The translations under genes and the position numbers were made by a program. From an uncultured bacterium (lineage in GTDB: Bacteria > Verrucomicrobiota > Kiritimatiellia > RFP12 > UBA1067), in contig CADCCW010000016.1 of assembly GCA_902800055.1 (NCBI GenBank), positions 30,486-94,485 of the forward strand: a stretch of DNA of 64,000 nucleotides, in the 5' to 3' direction. Numbering within the stretch: the first letter of the stretch is position 1; the number at the start of each line of letters is the position of its first letter. Under the pieces are notes generated by a model. The model did not search any database, had not been told where the DNA came from, and saw nothing but the letters and a program-made list of their open reading frames with translations. Below are positions 24,465 to 34,824 of the stretch, in pieces.

Positions 24465-26882
24465 ATGAAAAATCTTCTATTGTCGGTTGCGCTGCTTGCC
24501 GCGTGTGCGCAGGCGGAGCAGGTCGCTGAAGTCAAGGTCAAGGCGCTGGACGGCTTCGGCGGCGACGCGGGGGCGGTGGCGAGCCGGTGCCAGACCAAGG
24601 CCGGCGCAGAATACGACCCGGTGACGGTCACGCGCGACGTCAATGCGCTCAAGGCCTCGGGCGAGTTCGAGGAGATCTCGGCCGACGCGGTCAAGGGCTT
24701 TTCCGGCGGCGTGGACGTCGTCTTCTACGTCAAGCGCAAGGTGCGCTTCGTCGCCCCGCTCAAGGTGGAGGGCAACGAGTTCTTCGGCGAGTCCAAGGTC
24801 GCCAAGGAGGCCGGCCTCAAGGACGGCGCGCTCTACGGCGAGGCCGATCTTGCCGAGGCGGCGGCCAATGTGCGCAACGCGTACCGCAAGAAGAACTTCG
24901 CCGACGTCAAGGTGACTCCGGTGGTCGAGGTGGTCTCCGCCAACGACGCGAAGATAACCTTCCTCGTCGACGAGGGCGCGCGCCGCAAGGTGCGCTCCTA
25001 CGTCTTCGACGGCGCCGTCCACGCGGTCGAGCCCGGCTTCTTCCGCACCATCTCGCCCAACCCCGAGTACGACGGCGGCGAGTTCCCGGTCGACGAGCTC
25101 CGCGAGGCGATCAAGGACTACCCGTGGTGGAACCCGGTCGGCTGGTTCGCCGACGAGCCGGTCTCGCGCGACCAGCTGGCGCAGTGCTGCGACAAGATCG
25201 CCGAGGTCTACCGCAACCACGGCTACCTCGACGTCGCGGTGACCGGCCCCGAGGAGGTCGACGTCGAGGGCGACCTCAAGGACCTCGTCTTCAAGGTGAA
25301 GGAGGGCCCGCAGTACAAGGTCGGGCGCACCTCCATCGCCGGGCTCACCCGCTATTCCGAGGCGGCGGTGCGCGAGACGAGCGACCTGCCGCCGGAAGGC
25401 ACGATCGCAGGCAGGAAGGATCTCGATGACGCGGCGCAGCGGGTCAAGGTGGTCGTCGGCTCGGGCGACGTCGGGCTTGCCGACACCCGCGTGGAAGTGC
25501 GCCACATCCCTTCGGCGGTCGACCCCTCGACGGTCGACATCGTCTTTCAGGTGACCGAGGGCGTGCCAGTCAGGATCAACGAGGTGAAGATCCGCGGCAA
25601 CGACTACACCAAGGACAAGGTGATCCGCCGCGAGATCAGCCTCTCGCCCGGCGACCGCATGCTCGAGGACCACGCGGAACGCTCCAAGAAGCGCCTCGAG
25701 AACCTCGACTACTTCTCCCGCGTCGGCTACTACCTCGAGAAGACCGACCTCGGCAAGGACGCGGACGGCGCGGAGTACCGCAACCTCGTCTACGAGGTGG
25801 AGGAGAAGAACACCGGCTCGTTCATGGTCGGCATCGGCGCGAGCTCGGTCGACTCGGTCTACGTCTCGGCCGAGGTCAACCAGAACAACTTCGACCTCTT
25901 CGCACCGGGCAAGTTCTTCCGCGGCGGCGGGCAGAAGGGCCGCGCCTACATCGCCTGGGGCCCGCGCTACCAGAGCGCCGAGCTCGGCATCGTCGAGCCC
26001 TACCTCTTCGGGCGCATGCTGGAGCTCTCGGTTGACGCCTACCGGCGCATGCGCTGGTACGACGAGTACAACCTCTACCGCAGCGGCGCGAACGCCTCGC
26101 TCTCCTACCCGGTCAAGTTCTGGCCCACGTGGAATCCGTTTGGCCGGCTCGGGATCGGGCTCTCCGGCGAGTACATCCAGTTCGACGACGTGGAGTGGGG
26201 GTATTTCTACGATCAGTCTGGCAAGATGGTCTCGTACATGCAGGAGGAGCGCGAGTATGACGACGCTATCGAGCCAGTGGTGCACCTCTTCTGGACGCGC
26301 GACACCCGCGACAGCTTCCGCATGCCGACGACTGGCTACCGCACCCGCCTCTTCGCCGACGTCGCGCCGGCCGGCGACAACAAGTACTGGCGGCTGGGCC
26401 TGACCCACCGCAGCTACTTCCAGACCTGGAAGCGCTTCGGCCATGTGTTCATGGTCGGCCTGAGGGCGGAGACGATCGACGCGATCAGCGACGAGGTGCC
26501 AATCTACAACCGCATGTTCCTCGGCGGCCCGAAGTCCATCCGCGGCATCGAGTACCGCAACGTCGCGCCGATGGTGAGCCGCTCTCCCTTCGTCGCGTGG
26601 GACGCCTCGCCCTGGGGCGGCCAGTCGCTCTTCTGCATGAACTTCGAGTACACCATCCCGATCGTCAAGATGTTCCGCTTCGCGGTCTTCAGCGACCTCG
26701 GCGGCGTCGGCGTTGACGAGTTCGACTTCAACTTCAGCGACACCTTCGCCTGGACGGTCGGCCTCGGACTGCGCCTCGACATCCCGATGTTCCCGATCCG
26801 CCTCGACTTCGCCGCCCCGGTCAAGAAGCCGGACTGGGCCGAGAAGGAGGCGTTCTCGTTCACCATCGGCTACGATTTCTAA
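24465..26882 (+). CDS. bamA: Outer membrane protein assembly factor BamA
   Basis: 805 residues with a short signal peptide (MKNLLLSVALLAACAQAE). POTRA repeats cover about residues 25-430 (for example VRFVAPLKVEGNEFFGESKV and VRINEVKIRGNDYTKDKVI). An Omp85 16-strand barrel follows, with the lid-locking motif MFLGGPKSIRGIEYR near residue 690. It ends in FTIGYDF, an aromatic C-terminal residue as in outer membrane barrels. The protein folds beta-barrels into the outer membrane. skp and lpxD follow, a common order. The ATG lies 7 bases after a -10 hexamer. Confidence 0.96.
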   Translation: MKNLLLSVALLAACAQAEQVAEVKVKALDGFGGDAGAVASRCQTKAGAEYDPVTVTRDVNALKASGEFEEISADAVKGFSGGVDVVFYVKRKVRFVAPLKVEGNEFFGESKVAKEAGLKDGALYGEADLAEAAANVRNAYRKKNFADVKVTPVVEVVSANDAKITFLVDEGARRKVRSYVFDGAVHAVEPGFFRTISPNPEYDGGEFPVDELREAIKDYPWWNPVGWFADEPVSRDQLAQCCDKIAEVYRNHGYLDVAVTGPEEVDVEGDLKDLVFKVKEGPQYKVGRTSIAGLTRYSEAAVRETSDLPPEGTIAGRKDLDDAAQRVKVVVGSGDVGLADTRVEVRHIPSAVDPSTVDIVFQVTEGVPVRINEVKIRGNDYTKDKVIRREISLSPGDRMLEDHAERSKKRLENLDYFSRVGYYLEKTDLGKDADGAEYRNLVYEVEEKNTGSFMVGIGASSVDSVYVSAEVNQNNFDLFAPGKFFRGGGQKGRAYIAWGPRYQSAELGIVEPYLFGRMLELSVDAYRRMRWYDEYNLYRSGANASLSYPVKFWPTWNPFGRLGIGLSGEYIQFDDVEWGYFYDQSGKMVSYMQEEREYDDAIEPVVHLFWTRDTRDSFRMPTTGYRTRLFADVAPAGDNKYWRLGLTHRSYFQTWKRFGHVFMVGLRAETIDAISDEVPIYNRMFLGGPKSIRGIEYRNVAPMVSRSPFVAWDASPWGGQSLFCMNFEYTIPIVKMFRFAVFSDLGGVGVDEFDFNFSDTFAWTVGLGLRLDIPMFPIRLDFAAPVKKPDWAEKEAFSFTIGYDF

Positions 26883-26911
26883 CGCAACATTCCGCAAGGA
26901 GGCTACAAGCA

Positions 26912-27472
26912 ATGAAGAAAATCATCATGGCGGCCTTCGTGGCCGCGGCCATCGCCGCCGGAGCCGAGACCAAGATCGGGACGGTCGATCTGCTGCTCCT
27001 GGTGCGCAACCATCCAGACTACGAGCGGAACAAGACCTTCCTCTCCGACAAGGACAAGGAGGGACAGAAGAAGCTCGAGGAGATCAAGAAGGAGGGCGAC
27101 GACCTCCAGGCCGAGGGCAGGAAGCTCGCCGAGCAGTTCCGCAACCCGATGCTCGCCGAGAAGGCGAAGCAGGAGCTCGAGCAGCAGATCCTCGACATCC
27201 AGCAGAAGCTGGCGAAGATCGAGCAGAGCTACCGCGCCGAGGCGATGCGCATCCGCGAGGACCTGCAGGGCGACGAGGCGAGGATGCTCAAGTCCACCAC
27301 CGACGACCTGCGCCGCCGCATCGCGAAGTTCGCCGAGAAGGGCGGCTACGACCTCATCCTCGACAAGAACGCCGCCCCCTATTCGCGCAAGGCCTTCGAC
27401 GTGACCGACGACCTGCTCAAGGACATGGGCGTCGAGCCCGCGAACGCGAAGGGCCGCGATGAGGGCAAGTGA
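26912..27472 (+). CDS. skp: Periplasmic chaperone Skp/OmpH
   Basis: 186 residues. Signal peptide [19 protein letters not shown]. The family start [20 protein letters not shown] is followed by a long charged coiled coil (about residues 55-130) and a C-terminal strand [20 protein letters not shown]. Skp carries unfolded outer membrane proteins to BamA, encoded just upstream. AAGGAGGC precedes the ATG, and the 3' end overlaps lpxD by 14 bases. Confidence 0.93.
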   Translation: MKKIIMAAFVAAAIAAGAETKIGTVDLLLLVRNHPDYERNKTFLSDKDKEGQKKLEEIKKEGDDLQAEGRKLAEQFRNPMLAEKAKQELEQQILDIQQKLAKIEQSYRAEAMRIREDLQGDEARMLKSTTDDLRRRIAKFAEKGGYDLILDKNAAPYSRKAFDVTDDLLKDMGVEPANAKGRDEGK

Positions 27473-28490
27473 GGTCGCCGCCGCCGTCGGCGGCACGCTC
27501 GAGGGCGAGGACGTCGTCATAACCGCCTGCGCCGGGCTGGAGGAGGCGCGTAAGGGCGACCTGAGCTTCTGCAAGGACCCGAAGCACGTGGCGCTGGTGG
27601 AGGGTACGCTGGCGTCGGCGGTGCTGCTGCCGCCGGACTGGAGCCGCGGCGCGCCCTGCTCGGTCATCCGCGTGGCCGACCCCGACCACGCCTGCATGGC
27701 CGCCGCGAAGCTGCTCGCCCCGCCGGAGCCGAAGCGCGCGCCCGGCATCCACCCGACCGCAATCGTCGACCCGTCGGCCAAGATCGGCGACAGCGTCCAC
27801 ATCGGCCCCTTCACCGTGGTCGAGAAGGGCGCGGTGATCGGCGACCGCGCAGTCGTCGAGGCCCAGGTGTTCGTCGGCGAGGGCTGCCGCGTCGGCTGCG
27901 GCAGCCACATCTACCCGCAGGTCACGCTCCGCGAGGGGACGATCGTCGGCGCCGACTGCATCCTCCACTGCGGCGTGCGGCTGGGCGGGGACGGCTACGG
28001 CTTCGTCAACATGCGCCGCGAGGACGGCTCGATCTCCATCGAGAAGATACCCCAGCTCGGCATCGTGGAGATCGGCGACGGGGTGGAGATCGGCTCCAAC
28101 ACCACCGTCGACCGCGCGCGCATCGGCCGTACCTACATCGGTCCCATGACCAAGATCGACAACCTGGTGCAGATCGGCCACAACGTGAAGATCAAGGGAT
28201 ATTCAGGCCTCATCGCCCAGTCGGGCGTGGCCGGCTCCACCGAGATCGGCTACGGCTGCCTCATCTGGGCCCAGGCCGGAATCTCCGGCCACATCAAGAT
28301 CGCGGACGGCGTGCAGGTCGGCCCCCAGGCCGGCGTGCCGCAGTCGCTCGACGGCACCCAGAAGTACGTGATCGGCTCGCCCGCGATGTCGCTCCGGGAC
28401 GTGGCCGCGATCTCGCTCGCGCCGAAGATGATCCAGAAGCTCAAGGGCGAGGTGAAGGCGCTGAAGGAGGCCCTGGCCGCCAGGCGGTGA
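27459..28490 (+). CDS. lpxD: UDP-3-O-acylglucosamine N-acyltransferase LpxD
   Basis: 343 residues. N-terminal uridine-binding domain (about 1-95), then left-handed beta-helix hexapeptide repeats ([20 protein letters not shown] and onward). The catalytic histidine is expected in the GYGFVN...IPQLG region and the motif [18 protein letters not shown] is conserved. LpxD adds the N-linked acyl chain in lipid A synthesis, so the organism makes lipid A. It is coupled to skp by overlap, and a response regulator gene starts 3 bases after its stop. Confidence 0.96.
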   Translation: MRASEVAAAVGGTLEGEDVVITACAGLEEARKGDLSFCKDPKHVALVEGTLASAVLLPPDWSRGAPCSVIRVADPDHACMAAAKLLAPPEPKRAPGIHPTAIVDPSAKIGDSVHIGPFTVVEKGAVIGDRAVVEAQVFVGEGCRVGCGSHIYPQVTLREGTIVGADCILHCGVRLGGDGYGFVNMRREDGSISIEKIPQLGIVEIGDGVEIGSNTTVDRARIGRTYIGPMTKIDNLVQIGHNVKIKGYSGLIAQSGVAGSTEIGYGCLIWAQAGISGHIKIADGVQVGPQAGVPQSLDGTQKYVIGSPAMSLRDVAAISLAPKMIQKLKGEVKALKEALAARR

Positions 28491-28493
28491 CGG

Positions 28494-29171
28494 ATGGAGA
28501 TCCTGCTCGTCGAGGATGAGCGCGTCATCCGCGCGCACTACGTCTCGATCCTCGAAGGAGAGGGGTTTTCGGTGCGCGCCGCGAAGGACGGCGCGCAGGC
28601 GCTCGAGGAGTTCGCCAGGCGTCGCCCCGACCTCGCCGTCCTCGACCTCGACCTTCCCAAGGTGGCCGGCTTCCGCGTCTGCGAGGAGTTCCGCCGCGCC
28701 GCCCCGTCGATGCCGATTGTCATCCTCACCGCCAATGCCTCGGACGCGAACGAGGTGCGCGCGCTCGGGCTGGGCGCCGACGACTTCTGCGCCAAGACCG
28801 AGTCGGCCGAAGTGGTGCTCGCCCGCGTGCGCCGCGCCGCCGAGCGCGCCGCGGCGCTGGCGCCGGCGGGCGGGATGCCAAAGATCGTGAAGCTCGGGCA
28901 GGTGGAGGTGGACACCGCCACCATGGTGGTGTCGCACGGCGGCGGCGCGGAGCGTCTCACCCGCGGCGAGATGGACGTCTTTACGCTGCTCTGGGAGGCG
29001 AACGGGCGCATGTGCCGCCCCGAGGAGCTGCTCGACGCGATGCGCGGGCGCGGCTCGCCCTGCGACATCGCGGTGCTCTATGTGTTCATCTCCGGCCTGC
29101 GCCGCAAGCTGGGGCCGGCCGGCGGGCTCATCGACAACCGGCGGCGCGTCGGATACAGGCTTATACGCTGA
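28494..29171 (+). CDS. OmpR-family response regulator
   Basis: 225 residues. Receiver domain: acidic pair in LLVEDERVIR, phospho-acceptor Asp in LAVLDLDLPKVAG near residue 51, and the conserved Lys in DDFCAKTES near residue 104. A winged-helix DNA-binding domain follows (about 135-225), ending RVGYRLIR. No histidine kinase gene is adjacent, so its partner is elsewhere. It starts 3 bases after lpxD, suggesting co-expression with envelope genes, and precedes a GH92 enzyme by 13 bases. Confidence 0.92.
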   Translation: MEILLVEDERVIRAHYVSILEGEGFSVRAAKDGAQALEEFARRRPDLAVLDLDLPKVAGFRVCEEFRRAAPSMPIVILTANASDANEVRALGLGADDFCAKTESAEVVLARVRRAAERAAALAPAGGMPKIVKLGQVEVDTATMVVSHGGGAERLTRGEMDVFTLLWEANGRMCRPEELLDAMRGRGSPCDIAVLYVFISGLRRKLGPAGGLIDNRRRVGYRLIR

Positions 29172-29184
29172 AGGGAGGAAGAAG

Positions 29185-31119
29185 ATGACTGCGGCAATTC
29201 TGGCGACGGCGCTTGCGTTCGTCGATCCAATGATCGGCACCGAGGGCACAGGCAGCGAATACGGCGGCATGATGCCGATGACCGGCGTGCCGTTCGGCTC
29301 GATGCACCTGGTGCCGGTGACGCGCACCAACGCCGTCGGGCGCACGAGCTTCAATGCGCTCGACCGCGAGCTGCTCGGCTTCGTCCTGACGCGCCAGCCT
29401 GCTATCTGGATGGGCGAGTTCGGCCCCGTGCGCATCTGGCTTGACCGGCCGCTGCCGCTCGAGTCGGTCGAGGCGCATCCGTGGCAGACGACGGTCAAGG
29501 CCGGCGGCAGGACCTACGAGCTCGCGGCGACCTCGCATGGCGCGCTCATCCGGTCCGACGACCCCGCGCTGGGGGCGAAGCTTGCGGACGAGGGCGCCAC
29601 CTCCGAGCGGACGGTGCGCGTCTCGACGCTGCCGATCCCGAACTTCGCCTGCCACTGGTCGAAGCGCCGCGAGGGGTCGATGCTCGCGATAGGCGTTTCG
29701 CTCATTGACGCGGAGCGGGCGCGAAGGCACCGCCCGAAATGCGACGACAAGTCATTCGGCGAAGTCGTCGTCGCCGCCTGGCGCGCCTGGGACGGGTTCT
29801 TCGAGCGGGTGTCGATCTCCGCACCCAACCGGGTGAGGAAGATCTTCTACACCGGCCTCTACCACGCGCTCCTCTATCCGCGCAACCTTTCCGAGGAGGG
29901 GAAATACTACTCGGCGGTCGACGACCGCGTCCACGAGGGCCCCGGCTACAGCTGTTTTTCGCTCTGGGACACCTACCGCAGCGAGCATCCGCTCCTGACG
30001 CTTATCGCGCCCGAGCGCGCCGGCGCGATGTGCCAGTCGCTGGTCGACATGTACAAGTGGGGCGGATGGCTCCCGATCTGGCCGAACCCCGGCTACACCG
30101 GCGTCATGATCGGCGACCCGGCGGCGATCGTCCTCTCCGAGGCGTATGTGAAGGGCGTCGGCGGCTTCGACGCGAACGAGGCGTTCGCGGCATGCCTCAA
30201 GAACGCGGACGTACCGCAGCCGGACGACGAGAGCCGCACCTGGCTTGACGTCGGCAAGGACGAGAAGGGCTGCCCCGAGACGCGGGGCGGACTTACCTGG
30301 TACCTTTCCCACGGCTACGTGGCGCACGACAAGACGGTCGAGTCTGTCTCGCGCACGCTCGACTACTCGCTCGCGGACGCGTCGATCGCCAAGTTCGCGG
30401 CGGCGCTGGGGCGGAAGGACGAGGCGAAGCGCTTCGCCGCGCGCGCGAAGAACTACACCAACCTCTGGTGCGCGGCGGAGAGGTGCTTTCTGCCGAAGGG
30501 GACGGACGGGAGGTGGGCGGATCCAAAGACCCTCGTTTGGGAGAACCACGCCTACACCGAGACGAACGAAAGGAGCGCGCGCTGGTGCGTGCCGCACGAC
30601 GTCGAGGGGCTGGTCGCGCTGATGGGCGGCCCGGACGAATTCGAGCGCGAGCTCGACAAGTTCTTCGAGACCGACTTCTACAAGACCGACACCGTCGGCA
30701 ACTCGTCTGTCCACGGCAACGAGACCTGCCACCACGTCGCCTACCTCTACAACCGCATCGGCCGCTACGACAAGACCTGTCGCCGCGTCCGCGACATCCT
30801 CGAGCGCTGCTACTCCGACAGCCGCCGCGGCTTCGACGGCAACGAGGACTGCGGGGCGATGAGCTCGTGGTACATCCTCTCCTCGCTCGGGTTCTATCCG
30901 CTCGACCCGGCCTCGGGCGAATACGAGCTCGGCTCGCCGCTCGTCGACGGCGCCACGCTCCGCCTCGGCTCCAGGAAGCTGGACATCGTGGTCGTCCGCG
31001 AGGATTCGTCCGCCTGGCGCACGAAGCGGGTGACGCTGAACGGCCGTGAGCTCGCCAACCGCCGCGTCGCCCACGCGGATCTCGTCGCCGGCGGCGAGCT
31101 CCGCTTCGAGCTCGACTGA
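29185..31119 (+). CDS. GH92-family alpha-mannosidase
   Basis: 644 residues, at the short end for GH92. The N-terminal hallmark reads VDPMIGTEGTGSEYGGMMP. SLWDTYRSEHPLLTLIAPE and GWLPIWPNPGYTGVMIGDPA belong to the (alpha/alpha)6 catalytic domain. The motif GNETCHHVAYLYNRIG and GNEDCGAMSSWYILSSLGFY hold the late conserved acidic residues. GH92 enzymes are calcium-dependent exo-alpha-mannosidases acting on mannans or N-glycans. Only a short N-terminal hydrophobic stretch (MTAAILATALAF) is present, so export is uncertain. The start follows AAGGGAGGAAG. Regulation by the adjacent response regulator is possible. Confidence 0.88.
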   Translation: MTAAILATALAFVDPMIGTEGTGSEYGGMMPMTGVPFGSMHLVPVTRTNAVGRTSFNALDRELLGFVLTRQPAIWMGEFGPVRIWLDRPLPLESVEAHPWQTTVKAGGRTYELAATSHGALIRSDDPALGAKLADEGATSERTVRVSTLPIPNFACHWSKRREGSMLAIGVSLIDAERARRHRPKCDDKSFGEVVVAAWRAWDGFFERVSISAPNRVRKIFYTGLYHALLYPRNLSEEGKYYSAVDDRVHEGPGYSCFSLWDTYRSEHPLLTLIAPERAGAMCQSLVDMYKWGGWLPIWPNPGYTGVMIGDPAAIVLSEAYVKGVGGFDANEAFAACLKNADVPQPDDESRTWLDVGKDEKGCPETRGGLTWYLSHGYVAHDKTVESVSRTLDYSLADASIAKFAAALGRKDEAKRFAARAKNYTNLWCAAERCFLPKGTDGRWADPKTLVWENHAYTETNERSARWCVPHDVEGLVALMGGPDEFERELDKFFETDFYKTDTVGNSSVHGNETCHHVAYLYNRIGRYDKTCRRVRDILERCYSDSRRGFDGNEDCGAMSSWYILSSLGFYPLDPASGEYELGSPLVDGATLRLGSRKLDIVVVREDSSAWRTKRVTLNGRELANRRVAHADLVAGGELRFELD

Positions 31120-31158
31120 CTTAGTCCTGGTCTTGAAACCGCCAGAAGCGCGGATTTT

Positions 31159-31167
31159 TGGTATAAT
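31159..31167 (+). promoter_or_regulatory. Extended -10 promoter of the symporter operon
   Basis: TGGTATAAT with the hexamer at 31162-31167. The ATG at 31200 leaves a leader of about 25 bases with AAGGAAAC as ribosome site. No convincing -35. Confidence 0.7.
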
Positions 31168-31199
31168 ACACAAACTAAACCAAAAACAAGGAAACAACC

Positions 31200-32753
31200 A
31201 TGTTTGACTGGACAGTTCTCGGGTCGTTCGTCGGCTATCTATTCGTCATGCTCTGGATCGGCTTCTTCTTCTCGAAGAAGCAGTCCAACCTCGGCGACTA
31301 CTACCTCGGCGGCAGAAAGATGAACAAGTGGGTCGTCGCGCTCTCGGCGCAGGCCTCCGACATGTCGGGGTGGCTCCTGATGGGTCTCCCGGGCGCGCTC
31401 TACCTCGGCGGGTTCTCCGAGGCGTGGATCGGCATCGGGCTGCTGATCGGCACCTACCTCAACTGGAAGATCGTGGCCCAGCGCCTGCGCCGCTACTCCC
31501 AGGTCTGCGGCGACTCGATCACCATCCCGGACTTCATCTGCAACCGCTTCCGCGACAAGACCGGCGCGTCGCGCGTCATCGCGGCGGTGATCATCCTCGT
31601 CTTCTTCACCTTCTACACCGCCTCCGGCTTCGTGGGCGCGGCCAAGCTCTTCTCCACGATATTCCCGATCAGCTACTCGACCGCGCTCTGGATCGGCGCG
31701 GCGGTCGTCGTCTCGTACACGCTCCTCGGCGGCTACATGGCGGTGTGCTGGACGGACTTCATCCAGGGCTCGCTCATGTTCGTCGCCATCGTGCTCGTCC
31801 CGGCCATCGTGATCTGCGACGCCGGCGGCTTCGCCGCGACGGTCGACTCGCTCAACGAGATCAACCCGTTCCTGCAGTCGCTCTTCACCAACGCCTCCAC
31901 CGGCAAGGCGGTCGGCTTCATCGGCCTCGCCTCGTGCATGGCGTGGGGCCTCGGCTACTTCGGCATGCCGCACATCCTCGTCCGGTTCATGTCCATCAAC
32001 AACCCGGCCGAGGTGAAGGGCTCGCGCCGCATCGCGATGACCTGGGTCGCGATCTCCCTCGGCGCGGCGACCGTGATCGGACTCGTCTTCCACCTCTTCC
32101 TGAAGCAGCGCGGCCTTACCCTCGCTGACGTCGGCAACGACCCCGAGAAGTGCTTCATGGTCATGATCAACTCCATCTTCAGCAACGGCTTCGCGGCGCG
32201 CGTGTTCGCCGGCGTGCTCCTCTCGGCGATCCTCGCCGCGATCATGTCGACGGCCGACAGCCAGCTGCTCGTCTCGGCGTCGTCCTTCACCAACGACATC
32301 TACCGGCGCGTGAAGAAGAGCGCCTCCAACCGCGAGCTGGTGATGATCTCCCGCCTCGCCGTCGCCGCGGTCGCGCTCGTCGCCGCGTTCATGTCGATGA
32401 ACCAGGAGAGCGACTTCTTCAAGGCCGTGATGAAGATGGTGTCGTTCGCGTGGGGCGGCTTCGGCGCGGCGTTCGGCCCGCTGATCCTCTTGGCGCTCTT
32501 CTGGCGGCGCGTCAACCTCGCCGGCGCGGTCTCGGGCATGGTCGTCGGCACCGTGACCTGCTTCGTGTGGAAGTTCGTCCTCTCCGGCTACGCCGCCGAC
32601 TACCCGATCTTCGGGCTCTACGAGCTCGCGCCGGGCTTCGTCCTTTCGTTCGCGGTGACGGTCGTGGTCTCGCTCCTGACCGCCCGTCCGTCCGCCGAGA
32701 TGCTCGCCGAGTTCGACCGCGTGGATGCGGAGACGGACAGGAAGCAGGCCTAA
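31200..32753 (+). CDS. Sodium/proline-type symporter (SSS family, PutP-like)
   Basis: 517 residues with about 13 membrane helices. The start WTVLGSFVGYLFVMLWIGFF, then LGGRKMNKWVVALSAQASDM and the sodium-site helix ILAAIMSTADSQLLVSASSF, are typical of PutP. The substrate is probably proline, but other SSS members share these motifs. It is the first gene after a clear promoter; a ferredoxin gene follows 13 bases later. Confidence 0.88.
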   Translation: MFDWTVLGSFVGYLFVMLWIGFFFSKKQSNLGDYYLGGRKMNKWVVALSAQASDMSGWLLMGLPGALYLGGFSEAWIGIGLLIGTYLNWKIVAQRLRRYSQVCGDSITIPDFICNRFRDKTGASRVIAAVIILVFFTFYTASGFVGAAKLFSTIFPISYSTALWIGAAVVVSYTLLGGYMAVCWTDFIQGSLMFVAIVLVPAIVICDAGGFAATVDSLNEINPFLQSLFTNASTGKAVGFIGLASCMAWGLGYFGMPHILVRFMSINNPAEVKGSRRIAMTWVAISLGAATVIGLVFHLFLKQRGLTLADVGNDPEKCFMVMINSIFSNGFAARVFAGVLLSAILAAIMSTADSQLLVSASSFTNDIYRRVKKSASNRELVMISRLAVAAVALVAAFMSMNQESDFFKAVMKMVSFAWGGFGAAFGPLILLALFWRRVNLAGAVSGMVVGTVTCFVWKFVLSGYAADYPIFGLYELAPGFVLSFAVTVVVSLLTARPSAEMLAEFDRVDAETDRKQA

Positions 32754-32766
32754 GGGGGAGGTAAAG

Positions 32767-32973
32767 ATGGCAAAGCTGACATTCAGGGAGGACCTCTGCA
32801 AGGGATGCGGGCTCTGCGTGACCGCGTGCCCGAAGAAGATCCTGTCTATATCCAAGACCAAGCTCAACCACAAGGGCCACGCCCCGGTCGAGCTGACGAA
32901 GCCGGAGGAGTGCGTCGGCTGCGCGAGCTGCGCGCTGATGTGCCCCGACTGCGTGATAACGGTGGAGAGGTAA
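32767..32973 (+). CDS. 2-oxoacid:ferredoxin oxidoreductase, ferredoxin-type delta subunit
   Basis: 68 residues with two 4Fe-4S motifs: CKGCGLCVTACP near residue 11 and CVGCASCALMCPDC near residue 49. It is the electron-transfer subunit of the complex encoded by the next three genes. GGGGGAGG precedes the ATG, and the alpha gene starts 1 base after the stop. Confidence 0.93.
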   Translation: MAKLTFREDLCKGCGLCVTACPKKILSISKTKLNHKGHAPVELTKPEECVGCASCALMCPDCVITVER

Positions 32974-32974
32974 G

Positions 32975-34039
32975 ATGAGCGAAAAGGTACTGATGAAGGG
33001 CAACGAGGCGATAGCCGAGGCGGCGATCCGCTGCGGCTGCCGCCACTACTTCGGCTATCCCATCACGCCGCAGACCGAGATTGCGGCGTACATGTCGAAG
33101 CGCATGCCGAAGATCGGCGGCACGTTCCTCCAGGCGGAGAGCGAGATCGCCGCGATCAACATGGTCTACGGCTGCGCCGCCACCGGCCGGCGCGCGATGA
33201 CCTCGAGCTCGAGCCCGGGCATCTCGCTCAAGGCCGAGGGCATGAGCTACCTCGCCGGCGCGGACCTTCCCGCGCTCATCGTCAACGTCCAGCGCGGCGG
33301 TCCCGGCCTCGGCGGCATCCAGCCGTCGCAGTCCGACTACTTCTTCATGACCCGCGGCCCCGGCCACGGCGACTTCCACATCATCGTCCTCGCGCCGGCG
33401 ACGGTGCAGGAGATGGCCGACATGACCCGCCTCGCGTTCGAGCTCGGCGAGAAGTACCGCATGCCCGCGATGCTGCTCGCGGACGGCACGATGGGCCAGA
33501 TGATGGAGCCGGTCGTCCTGCCCGGCGACACCGTCGACCCCGAGACGATCCCCGCGACCAAGCCCTGGGCCACGACCGGCACCCAGATGAAGCGCCCGCA
33601 CAACATCGTCAACTCCCTCTACCTCAAGCCCGACGAGCTCGAGAAGACGAACTTCGAGCGCTTCGAGCGCTACGCGAGGCTGGAGAAGGAGGAGTGCCGC
33701 TGGGAGGAGTACCTCATGGACGACGCGGAGGTCTGCGTCGTCTCGGTCGGCATCACCGCGCGCGTCGCCAAGAACGCGATCGTCGCGGCGCGCAAGGAGG
33801 GCGTCAAGGTCGGCATGATCCGCCCGATCACCCTCTACCCGTTCCCGAAGGCGGCGCTCGCCGCCGCCGCGAAGAAGGTGAAGGCGTTCCTCACCGTCGA
33901 GCTCAACATGGGCCAGATGAACGAGGACGTACGGCTCGCGGTCGAATGCTCGCGGAAGGTCGCGATGTGCAACCGCGTCGGCGGCATGATCCCGAGCGCC
34001 GACGAGGTGCTCGAGGCGATCAGGAAGGAGGCGAAGTAA
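32975..34039 (+). CDS. 2-oxoacid:ferredoxin oxidoreductase, alpha subunit (VorB/KorA-like)
   Basis: 354 residues. It has the alpha-subunit features GNEAIAEAAIRCGCRHYFGYP and PITPQTEIAAYM, and the central AESEIAAINMVYGCAATGRR. The stretch GGPGLGGIQPSQSDY is typical of the branched-chain (VOR) or 2-oxoglutarate (KOR) types; sequence alone does not separate them here. The complex oxidises a 2-oxoacid to acyl-CoA and reduces ferredoxin, an anaerobic reaction. Confidence 0.92.
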   Translation: MSEKVLMKGNEAIAEAAIRCGCRHYFGYPITPQTEIAAYMSKRMPKIGGTFLQAESEIAAINMVYGCAATGRRAMTSSSSPGISLKAEGMSYLAGADLPALIVNVQRGGPGLGGIQPSQSDYFFMTRGPGHGDFHIIVLAPATVQEMADMTRLAFELGEKYRMPAMLLADGTMGQMMEPVVLPGDTVDPETIPATKPWATTGTQMKRPHNIVNSLYLKPDELEKTNFERFERYARLEKEECRWEEYLMDDAEVCVVSVGITARVAKNAIVAARKEGVKVGMIRPITLYPFPKAALAAAAKKVKAFLTVELNMGQMNEDVRLAVECSRKVAMCNRVGGMIPSADEVLEAIRKEAK

Positions 34040-34040
34040 A

Positions 34041-34778
<738 letters not shown>

Positions 34779-34811
34779 TCTAGAGGCCCTAGATTCTTTA
34801 GATGCCTAGAA
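34779..34811 (+). repeat. Short CTAGA direct repeats between beta and gamma subunit genes
   Basis: Four units spaced 8-9 bases: CTAGA at 34780, CTAGA at 34789, TTAGA at 34798, CTAGA at 34806. CTAG is normally rare, so three in 30 bases stand out. Confidence 0.6.
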
Positions 34812-34824
34812 AGGGGATTTCAAG

